From Ruminococcus sp. UBA5884 (GTDB taxonomy: Bacteria; Bacillota; Clostridia; Oscillospirales; Ruminococcaceae): DNA of 29,950 nt. Below the pieces are notes generated by a model. It saw only the letters and a list, made by a program, of their open reading frames with translations. It was not told where the DNA came from and searched no databases. Position numbers and translations under genes: made by a program. Of this stretch, positions 21,026-29,013 are shown one piece after another. The stretch lies in the NCBI GenBank assembly GCA_002431975.1, contig DJFA01000108.1:784-30733 (forward strand), in the 5' to 3' direction. Within the stretch, counting starts at the first letter, position 1. Each line of letters starts with the position of its first letter.

Positions 21026-23509
21026 TTATTTTGCAATGAGCATATTTTTCATAATGCAAAGGTCATATATATCTGTTTTTGAGTCACCTGACAAATCAGC
21101 CGCCTGAGGTGCAGCAAGAGGTTCAGCAGATACAAGCCATTTTTTAAGCATTGTTATATCAATGATATTGAACTGACCATCTGCATTCACATCACCTGAA
21201 ACAGAATCCTGTTTTGCAGCTGCCATAACAAAATAATTGACACAGTTTGCAGACTGTCCGTTGCTGCCGAGAGTTACAGTTTCGCCGGAGCTGAAATTTT
21301 TCTTATAGACGCTGAAAGTCACATCATTTGATGAAGAAACTGAAAGAGAAGTTTTATCCCATTGACTGAGCCATTCAGGAACAGGGTTTACTCTTGTATC
21401 AATGGCAATATATACTGAAATATCGTCACCGGCAGTGAACTGACCGCAGTTATCTGCAAAATATTTTGAATTGCAGGCAGTATTTATGCATTCAGTATTG
21501 CAAAGCTCGTCCGGAAGATTTACAGCAGTAAAATCCCTGTCACCGAAAACAGCAGAACCGTTACTGAAGTTCTGAGAAATTTTCCAGCCTGAAATATTTT
21601 CAGAATCATTTACCATAAGATTTTTAATCAGATTTCCGTCAAGAGCAGCGGCTTTGCGGCTGAATACGAAATTGTTTATATTGAAAAGGAAGCCTTCATC
21701 GCCTGTAAATTTAAGATAAAGGTCATGTTTGCCGGAAATTCTGCTTATATTGCATGAAACGTCAGACCAGTCCTGCCAGCCGCCTGTTTTCTGTATACTG
21801 CATTTTCCGGCTGGTGAGCCGTCAGTGCTGTCAGTATATATTTCAATGGCAGCTCCGTCCTGACCGCCTGCAATGCGAGCCTTAAAGCTTAAAGCACCAT
21901 CATCGAAATCTATATTTTTAAACATGATATAGTCGCCGTTTTCGATATATCCTACATTCTGACCGCCTTCGGAGCAGTCCTCAGTTTTAACGCCGAGCTG
22001 GCTGTCAAAATTTTCGGCTTCAATGGTTTCAAAAGCTGATATCGGTTCAGAAACAGAGGTTTCAGGAGAAAGTTCAACGATTCCCTCCGGGAAAGAGTCA
22101 ATTGTCAAATCATTTATATAGTATTCAATGTTCATATAGCCCTGACCGCAGTAATCGCCTTTATAGTCGTTCGGGTCATTCGGGTCAAGACCACGGGCAA
22201 GCTCCCATTCATCAGGCATACCATCATTATCGCTGTCTTTGATAGTTTTTTCAAGTACAGCCTCCGGATATTCATAAGTTACGCCGCACTGGATATTATA
22301 TTTGCTGAGGGCTGACTGTGATGAATCATAAGCATCAGTACCGCTGCATGAGCCTGTACCTGTTTTTGTTTCCTCTGCACACTGCTGGTCTGTCTTTGTT
22401 CTTTTTTCAGGAGAGATTCCGTTTCCCGCAAAACTGATAACGTGTTCATAGGAATCAGCAGCACTCTCACAAGTCAGTACAGAAGATATATTTTCGCCAT
22501 CTGACATAATGGTGAATGGTTCTGTTGATTCAGTATTGCTGCGGTTTTTGTCGCTGTGCTTGTATTGAATTGCAGACCAGTTATCGTCTTCTGAATTGCG
22601 GTATGAATCGTCCTTGTTGAGTATGCGGTTGCCGGACAGATACAGTTTAAAGTTATCCGATGACTGCACCTGTACATAATGATATCCGCCTGCCGTAGAA
22701 TTTCCGGCTTTCAGTGTATTATTCACATAATTGACATGACCGATAGTTCCATAAGCGGTCTGATATCCCCAGTCATAGATAACGTTGTTAGTAAAGTCAG
22801 CTGTTTCTGTTCCGACAACTTTTCCACGAAAGTTTCTTGAAACATTATGGCATATAAGGTTGTGGTCAAATGTAAGATTGCTGCGTCCCATCATCAGACC
22901 GAAACCATGGACTCCTTTTACATGGCCGCCCCATGAGTTTGCAGGGCCGACAACGGAATACTGAACAGTATAATGGTCATTATTTGAATAGAGTCCCCAT
23001 TGTTCGTCAGTAGTCCAGCCGAGTGAACAGTGGTCAACCATGGAATTTGAACCTTTTGCACCGCCCCATGCATCATTGCCGCTGCTTGTGGCATTATAAG
23101 GGCCGGGACGGGAGCTTATATAGCGTACAATGATATTGTCGCCGCCCATACCGAATTTATAGTTTTTAAGAGTTATTCCCGAACCGCCGGGAGCAGTCTG
23201 ACCTGCAATCGTGATATTGCTGCTGCAAACGACATTACTTTTAAGTTCAATAGTACCGCTTACATCAAAGACAACAATTCTGTTTGACTGGCTTACAGCG
23301 TCACGGAAAGAGCCTGCACCGCTGTCATTGAGATTTGTGACATGATAGATTTCTCCGCCTCTGCCGCCTGTAGCGTATTTGCCGCCGCCAACAGCTCCGG
23401 GGAATGCAGGTATATTGCTTTCAGCTGCATTTACAGAGGAAGGCATTGAAGAAAGCATTGTAATTATTCCTGTAATAAGAGCAAGACTTGCTGAAAATAA
23501 TTTCTTCAT
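21026..23509 (-). CDS. Secreted pectate lyase (PL1-type) with CBM6 and dockerin
   Basis: An 827-residue exoenzyme. Residues 1-28 are a signal peptide (MKKLFSASLALITG..., cleavage near SVNA). The parallel beta-helix catalytic part spans about 34-420: AFPGAVGGGKYATGGRGG and VTNLNDSGAGSFRDAV open it, VDHCSLGWTTDEQW (158-171) carries likely calcium-binding acids, and Arg225 or Arg228 in VSRNFRGK is the probable catalytic base region. A calcium-loop-like DSDNDGMPDEWE (425-436) follows. A CBM6-like module covers about 493-617, an unassigned beta-rich module about 625-765, and a dockerin 772-825 with repeats DVNADGQFNIID (773-784) and DLSGDSKTDIYD (805-816). It would cleave polygalacturonate by beta-elimination, outside the cell, probably on a cellulosome. 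It is 7 nt after the other lyase. Confidence 0.93.
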   Translation of the reverse strand: MKKLFSASLALITGIITMLSSMPSSVNAAESNIPAFPGAVGGGKYATGGRGGEIYHVTNLNDSGAGSFRDAVSQSNRIVVFDVSGTIELKSNVVCSSNITIAGQTAPGGSGITLKNYKFGMGGDNIIVRYISSRPGPYNATSSGNDAWGGAKGSNSMVDHCSLGWTTDEQWGLYSNNDHYTVQYSVVGPANSWGGHVKGVHGFGLMMGRSNLTFDHNLICHNVSRNFRGKVVGTETADFTNNVIYDWGYQTAYGTIGHVNYVNNTLKAGNSTAGGYHYVQVQSSDNFKLYLSGNRILNKDDSYRNSEDDNWSAIQYKHSDKNRSNTESTEPFTIMSDGENISSVLTCESAADSYEHVISFAGNGISPEKRTKTDQQCAEETKTGTGSCSGTDAYDSSQSALSKYNIQCGVTYEYPEAVLEKTIKDSDNDGMPDEWELARGLDPNDPNDYKGDYCGQGYMNIEYYINDLTIDSFPEGIVELSPETSVSEPISAFETIEAENFDSQLGVKTEDCSEGGQNVGYIENGDYIMFKNIDFDDGALSFKARIAGGQDGAAIEIYTDSTDGSPAGKCSIQKTGGWQDWSDVSCNISRISGKHDLYLKFTGDEGFLFNINNFVFSRKAAALDGNLIKNLMVNDSENISGWKISQNFSNGSAVFGDRDFTAVNLPDELCNTECINTACNSKYFADNCGQFTAGDDISVYIAIDTRVNPVPEWLSQWDKTSLSVSSSNDVTFSVYKKNFSSGETVTLGSNGQSANCVNYFVMAAAKQDSVSGDVNADGQFNIIDITMLKKWLVSAEPLAAPQAADLSGDSKTDIYDLCIMKNMLIAK
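21920..21967. repeat. 48-bp exact duplicate in CBM6 coding sequence, copy 1
   Basis: This stretch of the downstream lyase gene is identical, base for base, to 24030-24077 in the upstream one. It encodes the QNVGYIENGDYIMF part of the CBM6-like module. Flanking sequence is similar but has many differences, including silent ones, so the identity is a short island. Confidence 0.9.
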
Positions 23510-23516
23510 TATATAA

Positions 23517-26501
23517 TCAATCCTCCTGATAATCTGTATATGTTCCGATTGAAGATTTATCTGAAACTCCGAGAAGGAACTGTTTCAAAGCGAGTATATC
23601 AGCGACATTTACCGTACCGTCACTGTTCAAATCAGAAGCAGCCGTTATTTTTGAAGGAGATTTTTTAAGATTCACAATATTTTCAGCCATGACAACATAG
23701 TCATATATATCAGCTTTTCCGCTGAAATTGAGGTCGCCGAGCATAATTTTATCTGATACCTTATCCTTTGTGAATACAAAATTGTTTATATTGAGAAGGT
23801 ATCCGCTGCCGCCGACAAATTTAAGATAAACATTGTGAACGCCTTCAGTTTTTCTTATGCTGCAAACTGAATCAGTCCATTCCTGCCAGCTTCCCGAAGC
23901 TGAAAGACCGCATATTCCGACAGGTGAGCCGTTCATATCATCAATATATATTTCAATTCTTGCACAGTTTCCTTTTCCGGCAGTTCTTGCACTGAAACCT
24001 GATGCACCGTCAGCAAAATCAATATTTTCAAACATGATATAGTCGCCGTTTTCGATATATCCTACATTCTGACCGCCCTCGGAGCAGTCTTCAGTCCTTA
24101 CTCCCTGCTGACTGTCGAAATCTTCAGCTTCAATTGTTTCAAATGCTGAATCTGATGAAGAATTTCCATTATAGTCAACGTTATCGCCTGCAAGTTCATT
24201 GAGATACATTTCAACATTTGTATAGTCATCAGCGGAAAGAGTTATCTTGTTGCCGTCAGAAGCATCATTCGGGTCAAGACCATGAGCCTTTTCCCAGTCA
24301 TCAGGCATACCATCATGGTCGCTGTCAGCCGGAGCAGTGCTGCCTTTGAAATTGGAGCTGTTCGGATAGCCGCCTGCATCATTCTGACTGTCAATAATTC
24401 CTTTAAGACCCTGTTTACTGCCGGTATAGGTATATTTGTTATTTTTGACCTCATCAATATAGCGTGAATCTATATAGTCCCAGCCTGAAGGAGAAACCGC
24501 TCCTGCACCTGCATATGAAATAACGCTTTTATATGCATCATCAGCTGACTGAGTATTAACATATGATTCAAAGAAAGGAACATCGCTTCTTACATCGGCA
24601 TCAGTTGAATTTTTTCCGCCTGATTTTGCACGACCCTTGTCCCATGCATTATCAGATGAATCAAGCAGAACAGTTCCGTCATATCCGACCATTTTATTTC
24701 CTGAAACATACATTTTCTGCATATCATAAGTGCCGAGTTCATTTCCATCAGTTGAAACGATATGAAGGCTTTCATTGCTTTCAGCACCGGCTTTATAGTA
24801 GTTGCCTACAAAATTGAGTCGTCTTGCACCGCCGTCAGTAGTTCTGTCTTTCCAGTTGTAAACAACATTATTTCTGATATCGAGCTGACCGCCATAAGTT
24901 TTAGCGTCCTGTTCCATAGCACCTGCAAGCGACCAGTTTCTTCCTGTACAGTCTATAAGGAGATTATGATGAAAACTTCCTGTATATCCGCTTATTGAAG
25001 CAGCAAATGCATGAGTTTCTGTGTTGTCCCTGCTGCTGCCGTCATAATGAACTGAATCGTGGAGGGATTCACCGATTATATTCCACTGGAATGAAATATT
25101 CTGAGCACTTCTTGAGCTGAAACCCTCATCTGTAGCCCATGATATTGAACAATGGTCTATTATTGAGTTGTTACAGCTTCCAAGACCCATACCGCCGGTG
25201 GATTTGCCATTCATATCGCCTACTCTTACACGAATGTCACGGATAATTACATCAGAAGAACCAAGAGCACCGAAATCATAATTTATAAGAGTTATTCCGT
25301 CACCGGGAGCAGTCTGACCTGCAACATATACATCGCCGCCGTCATCAGGAATGCAGAGCTGACTTTGAAGTTCAATAACTCCGCCTACTCTGAAAACGAC
25401 TATTCTCGCACCTTTTTCGACTTCAAGAGCCTGACGCAGACTTCCTTCGCCGCTGTCATTGAGGTTTGTTACTTCAACAATTCTGCCACCCCTGCCGCCT
25501 CTTGCGAATCTGCCATAGCCTTCAGCAGTCGGAAAAGCGAGTCTGTTTACCATAAATGAATATACATCACCTTTTACTATGCCGTCAGCATTTACTTCAT
25601 CAACTCTCCAGTAATAAGTATTCAATGATGAATAGCTGTCATCAAGAGCATATGATGAAGCAGTCTGATTTCCCCTGAATTCAGGAGATGATGTATCAGC
25701 GGAAAGAACCTTGTTATAGTCAGTGCCTATGTAAACATTATGACTGAGAGCATTTTTACCGGCTTTCCATGAAATGCCGTCCTCAATATTGACATGATTA
25801 TTTTTATCTGAAGGAGAAATTTCCGAAATACCATTGAAAGGGTCAGCACCATCTATTTCAAAGCCGTTGAGCCATGCATTGTTCTGAGTACCGTTTTTGT
25901 CGGAACTGATAAGAACGGTTACTGTCTGATTGGCTTTTGCTTCAAAGACTGAGTATGCTATTCCTGCATTATTTTCGTCTGTAACTCTTGTCGGGCATGA
26001 AACTCCCGAAGCAGTAGTTTTTCCGTCTACGGATACTGAAACTGAACCTGAATCAGCATTATCAACGCAGCTGTGCCATGTTTTTATTGAATGAGTGCCG
26101 GCGGAAAGACCTGATATTTCAAGCTTTATCACTCCGCCGTTATCGCCGTCCTTAATAGTTACTCCGTCCATGGTAAGATAAGGGTAAATACCGCTCTGAA
26201 GCTGAAGTATCTTGCAGTTTACGCTGCGGATATCGCCTCCTGTATTTCCGCCGTTGCTGAGTCTGAATTTTACCCCATTAAATTCAGCCTCTGATGAAGC
26301 ACCGCCTGCAACTATCCAGTTATCAGTATTTTTTGAATATGAAGCTTTTCTGCCGTCATTTGCATTGATATCAACAGTAACCCTCGGATTCTGAGCATCA
26401 GCAGCAGATGCATGAAAATTAGTATATCCGGCATTTCCTGCACATATAAGCAATGCAGCAAGAGCAGATATACATTTTTTTAGTATATTCTTTTTCATCA
26501 T
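23517..26501 (-). CDS. Secreted multidomain pectate lyase (PL1-type) with CBM6 and dockerin
   Basis: A 994-residue exoenzyme, first gene of the lyase pair. A signal peptide covers about 1-33 (hydrophobic core ISALAALLICAG). Residues 38-218 form a beta-rich module of a galactose-binding or malectin-like appearance, not firmly assigned. Residues 225-318 look fibronectin-III-like (NVYIGTDYNKV..., TYYWRVDEVN). The catalytic beta-helix runs about 321-690: AFPTAEGYGRFARGGRGGR, VTNLNDSGEGSLRQAL, IIDHCSISWATDEG (447-460) with likely calcium ligands, and Arg521 in CTGRNW. A calcium-loop DSDHDGMPDDWE (726-737) precedes a CBM6-like module (787-912) and a dockerin (922-980) with repeats at 923-934 and 957-968; the first has Ser where an Asp ligand is usual. 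Two ATG codons stand together (26501, 26498); GGGGG fits the second slightly better. Confidence 0.93.
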   Translation of the reverse strand: MMKKNILKKCISALAALLICAGNAGYTNFHASAADAQNPRVTVDINANDGRKASYSKNTDNWIVAGGASSEAEFNGVKFRLSNGGNTGGDIRSVNCKILQLQSGIYPYLTMDGVTIKDGDNGGVIKLEISGLSAGTHSIKTWHSCVDNADSGSVSVSVDGKTTASGVSCPTRVTDENNAGIAYSVFEAKANQTVTVLISSDKNGTQNNAWLNGFEIDGADPFNGISEISPSDKNNHVNIEDGISWKAGKNALSHNVYIGTDYNKVLSADTSSPEFRGNQTASSYALDDSYSSLNTYYWRVDEVNADGIVKGDVYSFMVNRLAFPTAEGYGRFARGGRGGRIVEVTNLNDSGEGSLRQALEVEKGARIVVFRVGGVIELQSQLCIPDDGGDVYVAGQTAPGDGITLINYDFGALGSSDVIIRDIRVRVGDMNGKSTGGMGLGSCNNSIIDHCSISWATDEGFSSRSAQNISFQWNIIGESLHDSVHYDGSSRDNTETHAFAASISGYTGSFHHNLLIDCTGRNWSLAGAMEQDAKTYGGQLDIRNNVVYNWKDRTTDGGARRLNFVGNYYKAGAESNESLHIVSTDGNELGTYDMQKMYVSGNKMVGYDGTVLLDSSDNAWDKGRAKSGGKNSTDADVRSDVPFFESYVNTQSADDAYKSVISYAGAGAVSPSGWDYIDSRYIDEVKNNKYTYTGSKQGLKGIIDSQNDAGGYPNSSNFKGSTAPADSDHDGMPDDWEKAHGLDPNDASDGNKITLSADDYTNVEMYLNELAGDNVDYNGNSSSDSAFETIEAEDFDSQQGVRTEDCSEGGQNVGYIENGDYIMFENIDFADGASGFSARTAGKGNCARIEIYIDDMNGSPVGICGLSASGSWQEWTDSVCSIRKTEGVHNVYLKFVGGSGYLLNINNFVFTKDKVSDKIMLGDLNFSGKADIYDYVVMAENIVNLKKSPSKITAASDLNSDGTVNVADILALKQFLLGVSDKSSIGTYTDYQED
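24030..24077. repeat. 48-bp exact duplicate in CBM6 coding sequence, copy 2
   Basis: Identical to 21920-21967. It codes for the same stretch of the CBM6-like module in the larger lyase. The two modules are co-linear and followed by a dockerin in both proteins, though the smaller lyase has an extra module in between. Confidence 0.9.
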
Positions 26502-26504
26502 TAA

Positions 26505-26603
26505 CCCCCGTTATTATAAACAATTATCTGATTTGTTTGTTCAGAAATTTATATAATTTAATCATACATTATAACGGGAGCAAATTCAATGCACTATTGA
26601 ATT
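26505..26603 (-). promoter_or_regulatory. Control region of the pectate lyase pair
   Basis: A TATAAT on the minus strand (26568-26573) is the best -10. The matching -35 position (26591-26596) reads TAGTGC, which is poor. This position lies in the centre of a perfect palindrome, AATTCAAT-GCACT-ATTGAATT (26583-26603). A third similar half-site, TTGAATTAT, stands at 26618-26626, 21 bp from TTGAATTAT at 26597-26605. Weak -35 plus operator-like half-sites fits a promoter that needs an activator; the AraC-type regulator downstream is the likely candidate. A second inverted repeat, CCCCCGTTAT (26505-26514) with ATAACGGGAG (26571-26580), includes the ribosome binding site. Confidence 0.5.
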
Positions 26604-26624
26604 ATGAAAATGACATTTTGAATT

Positions 26625-26653
26625 ATAAAAAAAGCCGGATTAAAAAATCCGGC
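26625..26653 (-). terminator. Intrinsic terminator after luxS
   Basis: GCCGGATT and AATCCGGC (26634-26653) form an 8-bp stem with a 4-nt A-rich loop on the plus strand; read on the minus strand seven T follow (26627-26633). It lies 8 nt after the luxS stop and shields the lyase promoter region. Confidence 0.9.
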
Positions 26654-26661
26654 ATAAAAAA

Positions 26662-27129
26662 TTATTTCATATGATATGAATACTGGAGCATATCAACGCT
26701 GTAACCGGCAAGTCTGTTAAGCAGAGGGCAAACATCTTTTCTTGCCTGTTCAAGGTCATGCTCTCTGAAATTGCCGCATTCAATCTCAGTATTTCCTGGG
26801 ATTTCGCCCTCATATTCAGATATAAAGCGGAAGCAGTCGAAAACAAGCTTTATAGCGTCCTCATGTGACATACCTCTTGTAAGCAGATAGAAGCCTGTAC
26901 GGCAGCCCATAGGGCCTACATAGACGATATTTTCTTCAAACTGTGAACTGCGGGCATATGTAGCAAAAAGATGTTCGATTGTATGGATTGAAGGTGTTGA
27001 GAGGTAAACTCCGCCGTTAGGCTTTACCATTCTGATATCATAGGTTATGATATCGCCGTCAGTTCTTGAGATATACATACCTATACCTATTTTTCTGTGG
27101 TCAACCTGAAAGCTTGCAATTTTTTTCAT
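26662..27129 (-). CDS. luxS: S-ribosylhomocysteine lyase (AI-2 synthase)
   Basis: A 155-residue cytosolic metalloenzyme that splits S-ribosylhomocysteine to homocysteine and the AI-2 precursor DPD in the activated methyl cycle. The metal ligands His49 and His53 (HTIEH) and Cys118 (IECGNF) are present, with Glu52 and Cys76 (GPMGCRTGFYL) as active-site residues. Length is typical. The ribosome binding site AAGGAGAA stands upstream. No neighbouring pfs or metK is seen. It appears to be a single-gene unit with its own terminator; its upstream region is filled by an interspersed repeat. Confidence 0.98.
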   Translation of the reverse strand: MKKIASFQVDHRKIGIGMYISRTDGDIITYDIRMVKPNGGVYLSTPSIHTIEHLFATYARSSQFEENIVYVGPMGCRTGFYLLTRGMSHEDAIKLVFDCFRFISEYEGEIPGNTEIECGNFREHDLEQARKDVCPLLNRLAGYSVDMLQYSYHMK

Positions 27130-27161
27130 TTTTATTCTCCTTTTCTGATTTATTATTTAAA

Positions 27162-27317
27162 TAACGCTAATTTGATAACAAAATTTTATTATTTAAAGCA
27201 AGGAATTTTTCGTTTATTCTGTAGGGGCGAACTGTGTTCGCCCGTTGGAGTATGCTGTAAAACCTATCGGGCGAACACAGTTCGCCCCTACAAATAACAA
27301 CAATCGAATTTGCGTTA
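27162..27317. repeat. Interspersed palindromic repeat, copy B (complete, about 156 bp)
   Basis: The outer ends are 15-bp inverted repeats (27162-27176 and 27303-27317; 13 of 15 match) of the form TAACGCAAATTCGAT. The core at 27220-27292 has 25-nt arms that are perfect inverted repeats, each arm folding into GGGCGAAC-3 nt-GTTCGCCC. The left flank is 43 nt and the right flank 10 nt, so the element has a direction. It fills the gap between the pseudouridine synthase and luxS. Its last three bases are the stop codon of the pseudouridine synthase. It has no coding capacity and looks like a non-autonomous, MITE-like element. Confidence 0.85.
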
Positions 27318-28154
27318 AACAAGACTCAGCATATCATTTTTAATATCCGAAATCACTTCCGTTTTCTTACCTGTAAAAATATCATTGAAAACAAGTTTTC
27401 CGCAATGCAGAGCATGACGATTGATATCCTCGGCATTTCCGCCGTAAAGCTCATCACCTGCAAGAGGACAGCCTATATATGCGAAATGCACACGAATCTG
27501 ATGAGTTCTTCCTGTTTCAAGATGAATTTCAACAAGAGAATATTTATCATTCTGCATAAGGGTTTTATAATGTGTAACGGCAGGTTTTCCGTCATCACGG
27601 ACAGTTCTTATGATTATGGATTCAGACTGTCTTGCAATGGGAGCATTGACAGTGCCTTCAGGTTCTGTTCTGCCGCATACAACAGCATAATATGTTTTTA
27701 TGATATTATTCTGGAGCATATTTGCTGAATGAGGATTTTTTGCAACGGCACAAAGACCGGAAGTATTTCTGTCAAGACGGTTCACAGGTCTGAAAGTTAG
27801 TTCAGGATAAAGGCTTGCAAAATAGTTTCCGAGAGTATCTCCCTGATGTTTTATTGAAGGGTGTACAGGCATATACGGAGGCTTATCAAAAACGACCATA
27901 TAATTATTCTCATAAGCGGCAGGAACATCAAGGCTGCCGTTTGGTTCAAGAAAGCTTGAATCATTTATATTAAGGCAGATTACATCGCCTTTTTCAACAG
28001 TATCTATGGAACGGACAAGAATACCGTCCCTTGTCATTCCGTCAGGCTGACGCTTTAATTTTCTAAGGAGTCTTGCTGAAATACCTTTATATTTCAGAAA
28101 ATTCTCAACTGTTGACGGAGTTTCTTCATTGTAAATATATTTTATCTTCTGCAT
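27315..28154 (-). CDS. RluA-family pseudouridine synthase
   Basis: A 279-residue RNA-modifying enzyme that isomerises specific uridines in rRNA or tRNA. Residues 1-65 look like an S4-type RNA-binding domain (TVENFLKYKGISARLLRKLK). The catalytic motif RPVNRLDRNTSGL (122-134) holds the nucleophile Asp128, and later motifs include VEIHLETGRTHQIRVH, typical of RluA/RluD proteins. The position before RLD is Asn rather than the His of E. coli RluA/RluD. The target site cannot be told. It lies 7 nt downstream of a membrane protein gene. Its stop codon falls within the terminal repeat of copy B. Confidence 0.94.
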   Translation of the reverse strand: MQKIKYIYNEETPSTVENFLKYKGISARLLRKLKRQPDGMTRDGILVRSIDTVEKGDVICLNINDSSFLEPNGSLDVPAAYENNYMVVFDKPPYMPVHPSIKHQGDTLGNYFASLYPELTFRPVNRLDRNTSGLCAVAKNPHSANMLQNNIIKTYYAVVCGRTEPEGTVNAPIARQSESIIIRTVRDDGKPAVTHYKTLMQNDKYSLVEIHLETGRTHQIRVHFAYIGCPLAGDELYGGNAEDINRHALHCGKLVFNDIFTGKKTEVISDIKNDMLSLV

Positions 28155-28161
28155 TATAGCT

Positions 28162-28935
28162 TTACCTGTCTTTGGAGCTTAGTATATCTTCAGCAAACAC
28201 GCTGTACCATGTAAGGAAATGAGCCGCTGTAAACGGAACTGTTACTATAAGCAAAGCCGAAAGTGCCGGAAGGAAAAATCTTATAACAAGCCTGAAAAAG
28301 CGGTATCTGTTTCCATGCATACAGCGGAATGAAAAGGCTGCGGCTGAAAATATATTTTTGTCTGGATATTTTATTATTATAAACGGAACAAGGAGCAGTC
28401 CGGTAAATACATATACTGCGGCTGCAAGGAAAAACAATGCAGAAAGCATTGAATAAAAGCTTATTATCATAAAAGCCTCACTGTCAGCACTATTGTATGC
28501 CATTGCAAGATATCTGAAAGACAGATATGTCATAAATGCAGACGGCAGAAACATCAGAAAATCGGCTGTTCTTAAAAAAAGCCACATGAAAGCAGTTTTT
28601 AGGCTGAATCTGAAAGTATTTTTTTTAATTCTGCACAGTCCATTGCTTTCAGTTACCGAGCAAAGCAGTCTGAATATTGAATCAACAGCCGGAACGAGCA
28701 TTATGAATTCCATTATATAAAAACAGATATTAAGGATTCTCCATGGCAGCCACCTTGGCATAAAAAGCTCATCAGCGGTAATAAAATTTCCTGAAAGCAG
28801 TATATATGCACAGGTAAGTTCAGCAGTTTTTCTGATAAGGATAATAAGAACATACAGAGTTGTCAGAACAGAAATGTTTTTATATTTTCCGCAGAAAATA
28901 CGTTTTGCCTTTAATTTTATTTCCCCGACAGACAT
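28162..28935 (-). CDS. Polytopic membrane protein of unknown function (possibly DUF975-like)
   Basis: A 257-residue protein with about five to six hydrophobic segments (roughly 23-47, 69-92, 113-138, 152-185 and 212-245) and short basic loops. The segment AAFSFRCMHGNRYRFFRLVIRFF resembles the last conserved part of DUF975 proteins, but this resemblance is weak and I do not claim membership. No catalytic motif is seen. It starts with MSVGEIKLKAKRIF and is 7 nt from the pseudouridine synthase gene, so the two are probably cotranscribed. Confidence 0.8.
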   Translation of the reverse strand: MSVGEIKLKAKRIFCGKYKNISVLTTLYVLIILIRKTAELTCAYILLSGNFITADELFMPRWLPWRILNICFYIMEFIMLVPAVDSIFRLLCSVTESNGLCRIKKNTFRFSLKTAFMWLFLRTADFLMFLPSAFMTYLSFRYLAMAYNSADSEAFMIISFYSMLSALFFLAAAVYVFTGLLLVPFIIIKYPDKNIFSAAAFSFRCMHGNRYRFFRLVIRFFLPALSALLIVTVPFTAAHFLTWYSVFAEDILSSKDR

Positions 28936-28962
28936 AATTCATACCAACGCTCCCTGATAATT

Positions 28963-29000
28963 CAACGCAAGTCCGACTAAAAGCTATCGAATCTGCGTTA
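28963..29000. repeat. Short inverted repeat resembling the ends of the interspersed element
   Basis: AACGCAAGTCCGA (28964-28976) and TCGAATCTGCGTT (28987-28999) are inverted repeats (10 of 13) separated by only 10 nt. Both arms resemble the terminal repeats of copies B and C, yet the GC-rich core is absent. It could be an internally deleted remnant or a very short form of the element. No T run follows on either strand that would make it a terminator. Confidence 0.5.
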
Positions 29001-29013
29001 TTTTATGTAAATA

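Noticed and set aside
24242..24457. Frames of 60-85 codons on both strands within the pectate lyase genes
   Set aside because: They are shadows of two well-supported lyases in other frames.
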